Assembly: GCF_029813115.1 (NCBI RefSeq)
Contig: NZ_JAPZDS010000010.1
Location: 1-64,000, forward strand
Reading direction: 5' to 3'
Source of the DNA: Aureimonas sp. SK2
Lineage (GTDB): Bacteria > Pseudomonadota > Alphaproteobacteria > Rhizobiales > Rhizobiaceae
Length of the DNA stretch: 64,000 nucleotides
Positions 1 to 8,592 of this stretch are shown in pieces; position 1 is the stretch's first letter; every line of letters starts with the position of its first letter. The translations under genes and the position numbers were made by a program. The notes below the pieces were generated by a model that was not told the DNA's origin, did no database searches, and saw only the letters and a program-made list of their open reading frames with translations.

Positions 1-316
1 AAGGCCAACGGGTCTACCGAACGGTTTTACCAATTTGCGGGTTCGGATAGTCGAACAAAAGCATTCGCAGGCGGTTAGGAACGGTGCTGGGAGTTCAGGG
101 TCCCCAGTCAGCTTCCTCCACTCGATCGCCTCTTGTCCTCCAGACTTGTGCGGTTCCGTCCGCGCGCGGACCATGGGCTCGATACGTCGATCCTGTGCGT
201 CCTCAAGCGCTTGAAACCATGGATTGCGTGCGCAGCCGAAACTTCGCGCCCGCTCTTGCCCTGCCGGCTCGTGCCGCACACAAGGGAAGAATGCAGACGG
301 CCATTCCGACTCAGCC
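1..316. other. Upstream non-coding stretch
   Basis: No convincing gene is visible here. The overlapping open frames on both strands show no recognisable family. The 3' end presumably carries the promoter of the LysR gene at 317, but no clear -35/-10 pair was found. Confidence 0.4.
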
Positions 317-1249
317 ATGATCCCCTCCTCGCTCGTCCGGCGCGTCGACCTCGTCACCCTCCAGCTCTTCGTAACGGTTTGCGAGGAGGAACATCTCACG
401 CGGGCGGCGGAGCGCGCCGGGATCGCGCCGTCCGCCCTGTCCAAACGCCTTGCTGAACTCGAGGCGACGCTCGGCACCGAGCTGTTCCTGCGCCATGCCC
501 GCGGGATGACCCCCACGGCGTCCGGCGACACGCTGCTGCATCATGCGCGCTCGATCCTGCGCTCGGTCGACAAAATGGGCGCGGAGCTGGCCGATCATGC
601 CCAAGGGCTGCTCGGGCACGTACGGATCCTCGCCAATATTTCATCGATCGTCGAATTCCTGCCCGACGACCTGTCGGACTTCTACCGGGCCAACGGGCGC
701 GTGCGCATCGAACTGGAGGAGCGGACGAGCTACGCCGTGGTCAAGGGGATCGAGGAGGGCGTCGGCGACATCGGGCTTTGCGTTTCCAGCGTCGACAGCC
801 GCGATCTGACGGCCGCTTCCTACCGCCGGGACCGACTGGTGCTCGCCGTGCGGCGCGATCATCCGTTGGCCGGTCACGAGCGCCTCGGCTTCCTCGATAC
901 GCTGGACTACGAGCATATCGGACTGCATCAGGACAGCGCCATCTATCGCCGGTCGGCGGTGGAGGCCGCGCACGCTGCGCGCGACGTGAAGCTGCGCATC
1001 CACGTGCCGGGCTTCGACGCCGTGCTGCGCATGGTCGAAAGCGGGCTCGGCGTCGGCCTGATCCCGGACCGGGCCTTCGCGGTCGTCGCAAGAGGCATGG
1101 ACCTCGTCGCGATCCCGTTGACGGATCGATGGGCGCATCGCGAGTTGAAGCTCGTATCGCGCGACCCCGCCGCCCTGCCACAGGCGACTCGCCTCCTGCG
1201 CGAGCATCTCCTTCGCCCCGAAGGTTCGCCGACGACGAACGAAGGTTGA
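317..1249 (+). CDS. LysR-family transcriptional regulator
   Basis: A 310-residue LysR-type regulator, the usual length for the family. The N-terminal winged helix-turn-helix (about residues 8-66) contains the typical TRAAERAGIAPSALSKR recognition helix region and ends in an LFLRHARGMTPT wing. The rest is the periplasmic-binding-protein-like effector domain. The ATG at 317 is chosen because homology begins a few residues after it; an in-frame start at 224 would add an unrelated 31-residue leader. It lies just upstream of, and in the same direction as, the CoA-transferase/lyase genes and may control them, although LysR genes are more often divergent from their targets. The effector is unknown. 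Confidence 0.88.
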   Translation: MIPSSLVRRVDLVTLQLFVTVCEEEHLTRAAERAGIAPSALSKRLAELEATLGTELFLRHARGMTPTASGDTLLHHARSILRSVDKMGAELADHAQGLLGHVRILANISSIVEFLPDDLSDFYRANGRVRIELEERTSYAVVKGIEEGVGDIGLCVSSVDSRDLTAASYRRDRLVLAVRRDHPLAGHERLGFLDTLDYEHIGLHQDSAIYRRSAVEAAHAARDVKLRIHVPGFDAVLRMVESGLGVGLIPDRAFAVVARGMDLVAIPLTDRWAHRELKLVSRDPAALPQATRLLREHLLRPEGSPTTNEG

Positions 1250-1325
1250 CCGGAGACGACTGGACCCCTGGCCACGCCTCGCCCTTCAATCGCCGCCGAC
1301 GACGATTGCACGGCGGGAGGCGGGC

Positions 1326-2573
1326 ATGGACACCTGGAATGAAGCGGCGACGGCAGCCAGGCCCGCCGAGGGCCCGCTCGCGGGCTTGCGCATCCTCGAG
1401 CTCGGACACTTCGTGGCGGCCCCGTTTGCCACGCGCCTCCTCGCCGATCTCGGCGCCGACGTCGTGAAGATCGAGCCGCCCGGCGGCGATCCGGTGCGGC
1501 AATGGGGCGAGCAGGCCAACGGCCAGTCGCCCTGGTGGTCCATGCATGCGCGCAACAAGCGCTGCATCGCGCTGGATCTCAAGCATCCCGGCGCGCGCGC
1601 CGTGGTTCTGCGGCTGGCGAGCGGTGCCGACGCTCTGGTCGAGAACTTCCGGCCGGGCCAGCTCGACAAGCTCGGACTATCGGAAGCTGCGCTGCGCGAA
1701 GCGCGCCCCGGCCTCGTGATCTCGCGCATCTCGGGCTTCGGGCAGGACGGGCCCTATCGCGACCGCGCCTCCTTCGGCGTGATCGGCGAGGCGATGGGGG
1801 GGCTGCGCTACCTCACCAATCATCCGCCGGAGGACACCGACCTGCCGCCCTCGCGCGTCGGCATCTCAATCGGCGACTCGATCGCGGGGCTCTATGCCGC
1901 GTTCGGCGTGATGGCGGCGCTCTGGCAGCGCGATCGCACCGGTGGCACCTCGGGACCGTTCACGCTCGACGTCGCGCTGACCGAGGCCATGCTGTCGATG
2001 ATGGAGGGCACCCTGCCCGAATACGGCGTGTTCGGCACCATCCGAGAGCCACAGGGCTCGCGCATCAAGACGGCCGCGCCGACCAACGCCTATCCGACGC
2101 GTGACGGCAAGTGGCTCCTGATCGCAGCGAACTCCGACCCGCTGTTCCGCCGTCTCGCGCGCGTGATCGGGCGTCCGGAACTTGCCGACGATCCGGACTT
2201 CTCCGCCAATCCCGGCCGGCTGCGCAATGTGGCGAAGCTCGACGCCATCATCGCGGACTGGTCGCGCGGCTTCGATGCGGCGGAGGCCGACCGCATTCTG
2301 ACGGAAGCCGACATCCCCTCGACCCTCTGCTTCAACGCCGCCGATATCGCTGCCGATCCGCAGTATCGCGCGCGCGGCATGGTGCAGGAGCTCGACGATC
2401 CGCAGATCGGCCGCGTGCTCCACGCCGGCATCGTGCCACACGTGCCGGAAGCGCCGGGCTCGATCCGCTGGACCGGTCCTGCGATCGGCGCCCATACCGA
2501 CGAGATCCTCGGCGAAGCGGGCTTCGCCGAGGCCGAGATCCGGTCGCTGCGCGAGGAAGGTGTCGTGCGATGA
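1326..2573 (+). CDS. CaiB/BaiF (class III) CoA-transferase
   Basis: A 415-residue class III CoA-transferase of the formyl-CoA transferase/CaiB fold. The N-terminus has the family pattern LRILELGHFVAAPFATRLLADLGADVVKIE, here split as LRILELGHFVAAPF then ADVVKIEPPGGD. The catalytic aspartate is likely D184 in the GISIGDSIAGLYAA motif. It would move CoA from a donor thioester to a carboxylic acid, forming an acyl-enzyme at that aspartate. Its stop overlaps the start of the HMG-CoA-lyase-like gene in an ATGA, so the two are co-translated. The pairing suggests activation of a 3-hydroxy-3-methylglutarate- or citramalate-like acid followed by retro-aldol cleavage. The exact substrate cannot be read from sequence. 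Confidence 0.9.
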   Translation: MDTWNEAATAARPAEGPLAGLRILELGHFVAAPFATRLLADLGADVVKIEPPGGDPVRQWGEQANGQSPWWSMHARNKRCIALDLKHPGARAVVLRLASGADALVENFRPGQLDKLGLSEAALREARPGLVISRISGFGQDGPYRDRASFGVIGEAMGGLRYLTNHPPEDTDLPPSRVGISIGDSIAGLYAAFGVMAALWQRDRTGGTSGPFTLDVALTEAMLSMMEGTLPEYGVFGTIREPQGSRIKTAAPTNAYPTRDGKWLLIAANSDPLFRRLARVIGRPELADDPDFSANPGRLRNVAKLDAIIADWSRGFDAAEADRILTEADIPSTLCFNAADIAADPQYRARGMVQELDDPQIGRVLHAGIVPHVPEAPGSIRWTGPAIGAHTDEILGEAGFAEAEIRSLREEGVVR

Positions 2574-3499
2574 GCCCCCTCGATCGCCGTACCGATGTCG
2601 AGATCGTCGAGGTCGCCCCGCGCGACGGCTTCCAGCCGATCGGGCCGTTCATCGAGACCGCCACCAAGATCGACTTCGTGCGCCGCCTCCATGCGGCGGG
2701 CCTGCGGCGGATCGAGATCGGCTCCTTCGTCAGCGCGTCGGCGGTGCCGCAGATGGCCGACACGCCTGCGGTGCTGGATGGGGTGCGCGGCGAGGCCACC
2801 CTGCTGCCGCAGCTCCTGGTTCCGACGGAACGGCGAGGCGCCGACGCGCTGGCAACCGGTGCGCCGATGGTGGCTTACGTCCTGTCGGTGTCGGAGGCGC
2901 ACAACCGCAACAACGTACGCCGCACGCCGGCCGAATCGGCCGCCGACTACGAGCGCTTCGCGTCGAGCGTGCCGGCGGGGACGCCCTTGCGCCTCAGCCT
3001 CGCCACCACGTTCGACTGCCCGTTCGACGGCCGCATCGAGCCGACGGATGTGATGGCCCTGTTGGAGCGCCTCGTTCCCACGCGCCCCGACGCCGAGATC
3101 TGCCTCTGCGACACGACGGGCCGGGCCGTGCCCGATCAGGTGCGCCGCGTGTTCGGCGAGGCGATGGCCCGGTTTCCGGACGTGCGGCATTGGGCGATGC
3201 ACGGACATGACACCTACGGGCTCGGCCTCGCCAACGTCTTCGCCGCCTACGAGGAGGGCGTGCGGGTGTTCGACGCGGCGGCGGGCGGTCTCGGCGGCTG
3301 CCCCTTCGCGCCGGGCGCGACCGGCAACACGGCGAGCGAGGACGTCGCCTGGATGTTCGAGCGGATGGGCGTCTCCACCGGCATCGACATCGAAGCGTTG
3401 CGGACGGTCGCGGAAGACGCCGCGCGCCTGCCGGGCGCGCAGGCCGGCGGCCGGGTCCGGGACGCCCTTCGTTCGCGGCCGGAACTCTGCGGGCTTTGA
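2570..3499 (+). CDS. Hydroxymethylglutaryl-CoA lyase-like enzyme
   Basis: A 309-residue TIM-barrel enzyme of the HMG-CoA lyase family. Diagnostic features are the EVAPRDGFQ motif near the N-terminus, the metal-binding HGHDTYGLGLAN segment, and the catalytic-cysteine loop GGLGGCPFAPGATGN. Members cleave HMG-CoA or related 3-hydroxy-acyl-CoAs to acetyl-CoA or pyruvate plus a keto product. The ATG at 2570 overlaps the CoA-transferase stop by four bases, which fixes the start. It works with that enzyme in a short catabolic operon. Leucine breakdown, itaconate/citramalate and terpene-derived acids are all possible contexts; no other leucine-pathway genes are present to decide. Confidence 0.88.
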   Translation: MSPLDRRTDVEIVEVAPRDGFQPIGPFIETATKIDFVRRLHAAGLRRIEIGSFVSASAVPQMADTPAVLDGVRGEATLLPQLLVPTERRGADALATGAPMVAYVLSVSEAHNRNNVRRTPAESAADYERFASSVPAGTPLRLSLATTFDCPFDGRIEPTDVMALLERLVPTRPDAEICLCDTTGRAVPDQVRRVFGEAMARFPDVRHWAMHGHDTYGLGLANVFAAYEEGVRVFDAAAGGLGGCPFAPGATGNTASEDVAWMFERMGVSTGIDIEALRTVAEDAARLPGAQAGGRVRDALRSRPELCGL

Positions 3500-3598
3500 G
3501 CGTTCGCGAATGGGAAACACCCGTTGCGGCCTAACGCATGTTACGCAGCCCCGGGCATCATCTAGTCTTGTGGACCAACGACGTCGGGGAGGACGCCG

Positions 3599-3673
3599 AT
3601 GACAACGAACGAAGCGCCTGGCGCTGGACGGGGGCGGATGCCGTCTTCGCGCCGAGGCAGACCGTCATGCTGA
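3599..3673 (+). CDS. Putative 24-residue leader ORF overlapping the ABC ATPase start
   Basis: An ATG at 3599 follows a near-perfect ribosome-binding site (GGGGAGGA, about six bases upstream). It opens a 24-codon frame rich in Arg, Gly and Ser, ending at TGA 3671-3673. That stop lies two bases inside the following ABC ATPase gene (ATG 3667), in another frame. This arrangement suits translational coupling of the ATPase to a leader peptide. No family is recognised. It could instead mark a frameshifted true N-terminus or a fortuitous Shine-Dalgarno. Confidence 0.35.
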   Translation: MTTNEAPGAGRGRMPSSRRGRPSC

Positions 3674-4527
3674 CCGCGGTGCAGCCGGCACAGGCCGCGC
3701 CGGCGCAGGTCGCGACCGCAGCCGCGCAGGCGATCGGCCTGTCGGGTGTCGAGATCGCCTTCCGCCTCGCCAATGGCGGCCGCTTCGAAGCCGTGGCCCC
3801 GACCGACCTCGTGGTGCGCGAAGGCGAGTTCGTCGCCGTGGTCGGTCCGACGGGCTGCGGCAAGTCCACGCTTCTGAACGCGGCGGCCGGCCTTCTCAAG
3901 CCCTCGGCCGGCAGCGTGCGCATCTTCGGCGATGAGCTGTCCGGCCTCAACGACAAGGCCGGATACCTCTTCCAGCAGGACTCGCTGATGCCGTGGAAGA
4001 CGGTGCTCGACAACGTGTCGATCCCCTTGACCATCGCCGGCACGCCCAGACGCGAGGCCGAGGAGCGGGCGCGCGAATGGCTGGCGCGCGTCGGCCTCTC
4101 GGCCTTCGGCGACCGCTACCCGCACATGCTTTCGGGCGGCCAGCGCAAGCGCGTCGGCCTGGCGCAGGTGCTGATCCGAAACCCACGCATCCTCCTGATG
4201 GACGAGCCCTTCGGGCCGCTGGATGCGCAGACGCGCGTCATCATGGGCGGCCTCCTGCTCGACCTGTGGTCGGCGCAGCGCAAGGCGGTGATGTTCGTCA
4301 CCCACGATCTCGAAGAGGCGATCGCCCTGTCCGACCGGGTGGTGATCATGTCGGCCGGTCCGCGCGCGCGCATCATCGGCGACTACGTCATTCCGATCGC
4401 GCGCCCGCGCGAGATCGCCGACGTACGGCTCGACCCGCTCTTCCACGACATCCATCGCGAGATCTGGAACGCCCTCAAGGAAGAGGTCGTGAAGGGCTAT
4501 CGCCAGACCAACGGGCTGCCCGCATGA
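3667..4527 (+). CDS. NitT/TauT-type ABC transporter ATP-binding protein
   Basis: A 286-residue ATPase of the nitrate/sulfonate/taurine ABC family (SsuB/TauB-like). It has Walker A GPTGCGKST, the signature LSGGQRKRVGLAQ, and Walker B ILLMDEPFGPLD, followed by the VTHDLEEA switch region. The ATG at 3667 has GAGG nine bases upstream. An in-frame start at 3538 would add an unlike, low-complexity leader. The gene is followed by its permease in an ATGA overlap and then the binding protein. Together with the CoA-transferase and lyase upstream it may import the acid those enzymes degrade, though family members more often carry sulfonates, pyrimidine precursors or aromatic acids. Confidence 0.9.
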   Translation: MLTAVQPAQAAPAQVATAAAQAIGLSGVEIAFRLANGGRFEAVAPTDLVVREGEFVAVVGPTGCGKSTLLNAAAGLLKPSAGSVRIFGDELSGLNDKAGYLFQQDSLMPWKTVLDNVSIPLTIAGTPRREAEERAREWLARVGLSAFGDRYPHMLSGGQRKRVGLAQVLIRNPRILLMDEPFGPLDAQTRVIMGGLLLDLWSAQRKAVMFVTHDLEEAIALSDRVVIMSAGPRARIIGDYVIPIARPREIADVRLDPLFHDIHREIWNALKEEVVKGYRQTNGLPA

Positions 4528-5312
4528 CGAGGCCGGTTCTCATCCTTCTCCAGGTTTCCGTCGCGGTCGTCGTGCTGGTGGTCTGGCACCTGTTCACGGC
4601 GACGAGCCTGTTCGGCAATCCGGCGAACGCGAAGTTCTTCTTCGCCACCCCGATCGACGTCGGCGGGCGGATCGTCGAGTGGTTCGTCTCCGGTTCGATC
4701 TGGTACCACCTCGGCATCACGCTGGCCGAATCCATGCTGGCCTTCGCGATCGGCTCGCTCGGCGGCGTCGCGATCGGCTTCTGGTTCGCCCGCAAGCCCC
4801 TGCTCGCGATGGTCTTCGACCCCTACGTCAAGGCGGCCAACGCCCTGCCCCGCGTGGTGCTGGCGCCGATCTTCGCCTTGTGGCTGGGGCTCGGCATCTG
4901 GTCCAAGGTGGCGCTCGGCGTCACGCTCGTCTTCTTCATCGTCTTCTTCAACGTCTACCAGGGCGTGAAGGAGGTGAACCAGACGGTCCTGTCCAACGCG
5001 CGCATGCTCGGCATGACGGAGCGCCAGCTCCTGCGCCACGTCTACCTGCCCTCCGCGCTCAGCTGGATGTTCTCCTCGCTGCACACGGCCGTCGGCTTTG
5101 CGGTCGTCGGCGCGGTGGTCGGCGAGTATCTCGGTTCCTCGGCGGGGCTCGGCTACCTCATCCAGCAGGCGGAAGGCGTCTTCGACGTCACCGGCGTCTT
5201 TGCCGGCATGTTCGTCCTCATGGCCTTCGTGCTGGTGATCGACGCCGTGGTCACGCTGGTCGAGGATCGCCTTCTGGTCTGGCGCCCGCAGGCGCAGGTC
5301 GCGACCGCCTAA
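4524..5312 (+). CDS. NitT/TauT-type ABC transporter permease
   Basis: A 262-residue inner-membrane permease with about six hydrophobic helices. The first is VAVVVLVVWHLF near the N-terminus. The cytoplasmic EAA-like loop (NARMLGMTERQLLRHVYLP) contacts the ATPase. This is the SsuC/TauC/ThiX class of binding-protein-dependent permease. Start ATG 4524 overlaps the ATPase stop by four bases (ATGA), so the pair is translationally coupled. A 40-bp gap separates it from the binding-protein gene. Confidence 0.9.
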   Translation: MTRPVLILLQVSVAVVVLVVWHLFTATSLFGNPANAKFFFATPIDVGGRIVEWFVSGSIWYHLGITLAESMLAFAIGSLGGVAIGFWFARKPLLAMVFDPYVKAANALPRVVLAPIFALWLGLGIWSKVALGVTLVFFIVFFNVYQGVKEVNQTVLSNARMLGMTERQLLRHVYLPSALSWMFSSLHTAVGFAVVGAVVGEYLGSSAGLGYLIQQAEGVFDVTGVFAGMFVLMAFVLVIDAVVTLVEDRLLVWRPQAQVATA

Positions 5313-5352
5313 CCGACAATCCATCGAACCGGCCTTGGGAGGGGCCTTATCC

Positions 5353-6393
5353 ATGAAACGCAGAGACTTCCTCATGGCCGGCGGCAGCCTCGCCGCCCTC
5401 GCCGCCCTGTCCGCCCGCCTGCCCGCTTTCGCGCAAGACACGGGGGCCGCGATCGAGAAGCCGTCGCTGACGCTCGGCGTTGGCGGCAAGCCGCTCCTCT
5501 ACTACCTGCCGCTGACCATCGCCGAGCGGCAGGGCTTCTTCGAAGAGGAGGGCCTTACCGTCGCGATCAACGACTTCGGCGGCGGAGCGAAGTCGCTCCA
5601 GGCGCTGGTCGGCGGGTCGGTCGACGTCGTGACGGGCGCCTACGAGCACACGCTGCGCATGCAGCATCGCGGCCAGGACATCCGCGCCGTCGCCGATCTC
5701 GGGCGCTTCCCCGGCATCACCATCGCGGTGCGCTCGGCCCTGAAGGACGAGATCAAGACGATCGCGGATCTCAAGGGCCGCACCATGGGCGTCACGGCGC
5801 CCGGCTCTTCGACGGCGCTGATGCTGCAATATGCGCTGGTGAAGGCGGGCCTGAAGCCGGACGACGTGTCGCTCGTCGGCATCGGCGGCGGCACCAGCGC
5901 CGTGGCGGCCGTGAAGCGCGGCGAGATCGCCGGCCTCTCGCACCTCGACCCCGTGACCTCGCGGCTCGAAGTGGACGGCGACATCGTGCCCCTCATCGAC
6001 ACCCGTACCGAAGAGGGCACGCGCGAACTCTTCGGCGGCACCAATCCGGCCGCCACCGTCTACCTGCGCCACGACTTCGTGGAAGCCAATCCGGTGACGA
6101 CGCAGCGGATCGTCAACGCCTTCCTCAAGTCGCTCGCCTGGCTTCAGACCGCGACGCCCGATCAGGTCGCGGACTCCGTGCCGGAGGACTACCTCTTCGG
6201 CGACCGCGAGTTCTACAAGACGGCCTTCGAGAAGGCGCGGCCGATGTACTCGCCGGACGGCGTCATCACCGAGGATGGCTTCCAGTCGATGCTCTCGATG
6301 TTGAAGACGCTGGAACCGGACGAGTTCGGCAGCGCCGACCTTACCTTCGCGCAGACCTTCGATCCGCGCTTCGTAACGGCGGCCAAGGGCTGA
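5353..6393 (+). CDS. ABC transporter substrate-binding protein (NMT1/SsuA-like), Tat-exported
   Basis: A 346-residue periplasmic binding protein. The N-terminus MKRRDFLMAGGSLAALAAL is a twin-arginine (Tat) signal with an RRDFLM motif and an Ala-rich hydrophobic stretch ending at a likely PAFAQ cleavage site. The mature part shows the SsuA/TauA/NMT1 pattern, including LTIAERQGFFEEEGL and the FGGGAKSLQALVGGSVDVV segment. The ATG at 5353 is preferred over 5335 because the signal peptide begins there and GGGAGG lies upstream. The last gene of the ABC set, it is followed directly by a terminator. The ligand is unknown. Confidence 0.9.
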   Translation: MKRRDFLMAGGSLAALAALSARLPAFAQDTGAAIEKPSLTLGVGGKPLLYYLPLTIAERQGFFEEEGLTVAINDFGGGAKSLQALVGGSVDVVTGAYEHTLRMQHRGQDIRAVADLGRFPGITIAVRSALKDEIKTIADLKGRTMGVTAPGSSTALMLQYALVKAGLKPDDVSLVGIGGGTSAVAAVKRGEIAGLSHLDPVTSRLEVDGDIVPLIDTRTEEGTRELFGGTNPAATVYLRHDFVEANPVTTQRIVNAFLKSLAWLQTATPDQVADSVPEDYLFGDREFYKTAFEKARPMYSPDGVITEDGFQSMLSMLKTLEPDEFGSADLTFAQTFDPRFVTAAKG

Positions 6394-6397
6394 CGCC

Positions 6398-6430
6398 CGA
6401 ACGCTCCCTGGTTCCGCCAGGGAGCGTTCG
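6398..6430 (+). terminator. Intrinsic terminator of the CoA-transferase/ABC operon
   Basis: A perfect 14-bp inverted repeat (cgaacgctccctgg and its complement) with a 5-base loop starts four bases after the binding-protein stop. It is followed by CCCTT rather than a long T-run, so it may terminate imperfectly or also protect the 3' end. Confidence 0.75.
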
Positions 6431-6583
6431 CCCTTCTCATACCATAGGTCCGCCACGCCCGGCCCGGATCGTGAATGTCCGCTTCCAGATGAAGGCCAAC
6501 CCTGCGGGAGCAGCTGGAAGGGTCGTTTTCGGAAGGGTAGCTTTCCGGTCGTTGCGCCCGAACGCGGACCGCCGGCTTACGTC

Positions 6584-7312
6584 CGAGGCTGTTTCGAAAC
6601 CCTGATCTGAATCTGGCTAGCGGCCTCACCTGGGGAGGTCGGCAAGGGTCGGTTCATCGAAGGGGAAGACCGGCGCCAGTCCTGGCTTCTTCCCGCTTCG
6701 CTGGACGACTAAGTGGCCGAGGACAATCCGGTGCGGGTCGTCGAGGCTTTCATCGAAGAGCTCGATTGGGGTGCCTTGGGCTTCATCCGTTCGGAGCCTG
6801 CCTCGACGGGGCGTCCGGCCTACGATCCGGCGACGCTCTTGAAGCTCTACCTCCTCGGGTATCTGAACCGCGTTCCGTCCAGCCGCCGACCGGAGCGCGA
6901 GGCGCAGCGCAACGTCGAGGTCATGTGGCTGGTGGTCGCCTGGCGCCCGACCACAAGACGATCGCCCTGTTCCGGCGCGACAACGAGCTCGCAATCCAGG
7001 CGGCGTGCCGGCAGTTCGTGGTGCTGTGCCGTCAGCTCGGTCTTTTTGCCGGAGCGGTGACGGCCATCGACGGCTCGAAGTTCAAGGCGGTGAACAACCG
7101 CGATCGCAACTTCACCGTGGTCAAGGTCGGCAAGCGGATCGAGGAGAATGAGCCTGGCGACCCTGGCCTACAACAGGAAGCGGATGATCCGCCTGTTCGG
7201 CACCGCCAGGCTCGTCGAGGCCATCCGGGCGTGAACCAAGCACGCCGCGTCGTGCTTCACCCGCATACGGTCATTCCTTCCGGTGCCGAATCCCGGTGTT
7301 GAAACAGCCTCG
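6584..7312 (+). mobile_element. IS1182-like insertion sequence remnant
   Basis: The 12-base sequence cgaggctgtttc at 6584-6595 recurs as its exact reverse complement at 7301-7312 (gaaacagcctcg), giving terminal inverted repeats. Between them lies a broken IS1182-type transposase on the + strand. At about 730 bp the element is less than half a normal IS1182 copy, so it cannot move on its own, though the intact ends could be used in trans. No target duplication was recognised. Confidence 0.75.
6713..7234 (+). pseudogene. IS1182-family transposase, frameshifted and internally deleted
   Basis: The N-terminal frame from 6713 reads like an IS1182 transposase (FIEELDWGALGF, GRPAYDPATLLKLYLLGYL). 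A frameshift at about 6940 moves the reading into another frame, which carries APDHKTIALFRRDN, CRQFVVLCRQLGL and the conserved AIDGSKFKAVNNRDRNF segment. At about 7148 the sequence jumps to the extreme C-terminal motif MSLATLAYNRKRMIRL and then stops at 7234. The whole central catalytic part is missing, so two separate lesions have inactivated it. Confidence 0.8.
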
Positions 7313-7362
7313 ATCCTTCTGCGTCGTGCCCGGACTGTCGGAGCATTCCCGAAAGACGACAT

Positions 7363-8592
7363 TCAAACGCTCGGTCGCGGCAGCCTGGCGAGCATCATCC
7401 AGGCGACCGCGATCCCGAGACCGGACAGCATGGTCGCGGCCGCGAAGAGATTGGCGTAGCCGAAGCGATCGGCGACGAAGCCGGCCAGCGACGAGCCGGC
7501 CATGTAGATCACGAGTTCGGCGCAGGTCAGGAGCGTGAAGTCGGTGCCCGGCTGGTCGCGCGAGGCAAGGCCCATGAAGACGGAGTAGAGCGCGACGAGT
7601 TCCATGTAGCGCAGGAAGGTCTGGAACGCCGAGGCCGCCATGGCGACCTCCACGCCCGGCCAAAGCGCGAAGGCGTTGAGTGAGAAGGCCAGGAAGCAGA
7701 GGGTGCGCAGCGCCCCCAGACCGATCAGCGTCGCGGTCAGGCCGAGGCGCCGGATCGCGAGCGCGGCCGCGAGTGCGCCGAGCAGCCCCGACGTCGCGGC
7801 TGCCGCGCCCGACAGGTAGCCGATCCAGGCGACCGGCAAGCCTGCATCCACGAGGTAGGCCCCCTCCATGCCACGCACGAGCCCCTCACTCGCCCGGTAA
7901 GTCAGGGCGAAGCCCAGAAGGACCCATGCGTCCGGACGCCGGAAGAACGCGAGAAGCGAGGAACGGGACCCGACCGAATGAGGATCCGTCTCCTCCTCGC
8001 CCATCCACGGTGTGACCAGAAGCGGCAGGAGCGACAGCGCGGCAACCGTCAGGAGCGTTGCGCGCCAACCGAGGTGTCCGAAGAGAACCAAGGCCAGCGT
8101 CCCACCGAGGATCACGCCGAGCGCCACCGCACCGGCCTGGATCGCGTTGCCGATAGGACGCGTGCGCGCCGTCAGCATGCGCGCCGCGTAGCCGTCGGTC
8201 GCGATGTCCTGTGTCGAGGACAGGAGCGTGATCGCGGTCGCGATCGTGAAGATCGTCCCGACGTCGCTCGGGGACACGAATGCCATCGCCGCGATGCCGG
8301 CGCTGACCAGTGCTTGGGTCGGGACGATCCAGCCGCACCGGTGCCCGAGGGCTGCCACGAGCGGAATGCGGTCGACGAGCGGCGCCCAGGCGAACTTCAG
8401 GATCAGCGGGATCATCAGGAGCGAGAAGAGGCCGATCGCCGTTCGCGACGCGCCGCCCTCGCGCATCACCGGCGGCAGGGCGACCAGGAGAAGGTAGGTT
8501 GGCACGCCCTGCGCCAGATAGAGCCCGCCGAGGACGGCATAGAGCCGGCCCTCCGGGGCGACTCGTGCCACCCCGTCGATGTGTGCGGCCAT
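7363..8592 (-). CDS. MFS transporter, RhtX/FptX-like siderophore importer
   Basis: A 409-residue major facilitator protein with about twelve hydrophobic helices. Segments such as YLAQGVPTYLLLVALPPVM and LLSSTQDIATDGYAARML resemble the AmpG/RhtX/FptX group. RhtX and FptX are single-component inner-membrane permeases that carry ferric or free siderophores delivered by a TonB receptor. The start ATG (8592) overlaps the TonB receptor stop as ATGA, so receptor and permease are co-translated. That is the arrangement expected for RhtX-type uptake and supports the functional call over an AmpG muropeptide role. Confidence 0.8.
   Translation of the reverse strand: MAAHIDGVARVAPEGRLYAVLGGLYLAQGVPTYLLLVALPPVMREGGASRTAIGLFSLLMIPLILKFAWAPLVDRIPLVAALGHRCGWIVPTQALVSAGIAAMAFVSPSDVGTIFTIATAITLLSSTQDIATDGYAARMLTARTRPIGNAIQAGAVALGVILGGTLALVLFGHLGWRATLLTVAALSLLPLLVTPWMGEEETDPHSVGSRSSLLAFFRRPDAWVLLGFALTYRASEGLVRGMEGAYLVDAGLPVAWIGYLSGAAAATSGLLGALAAALAIRRLGLTATLIGLGALRTLCFLAFSLNAFALWPGVEVAMAASAFQTFLRYMELVALYSVFMGLASRDQPGTDFTLLTCAELVIYMAGSSLAGFVADRFGYANLFAAATMLSGLGIAVAWMMLARLPRPSV

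Noticed and set aside
2090-3520. Long minus-strand frame opposite the CoA-transferase and lyase genes
   Set aside because: No family motifs; a shadow frame common in GC-rich DNA.
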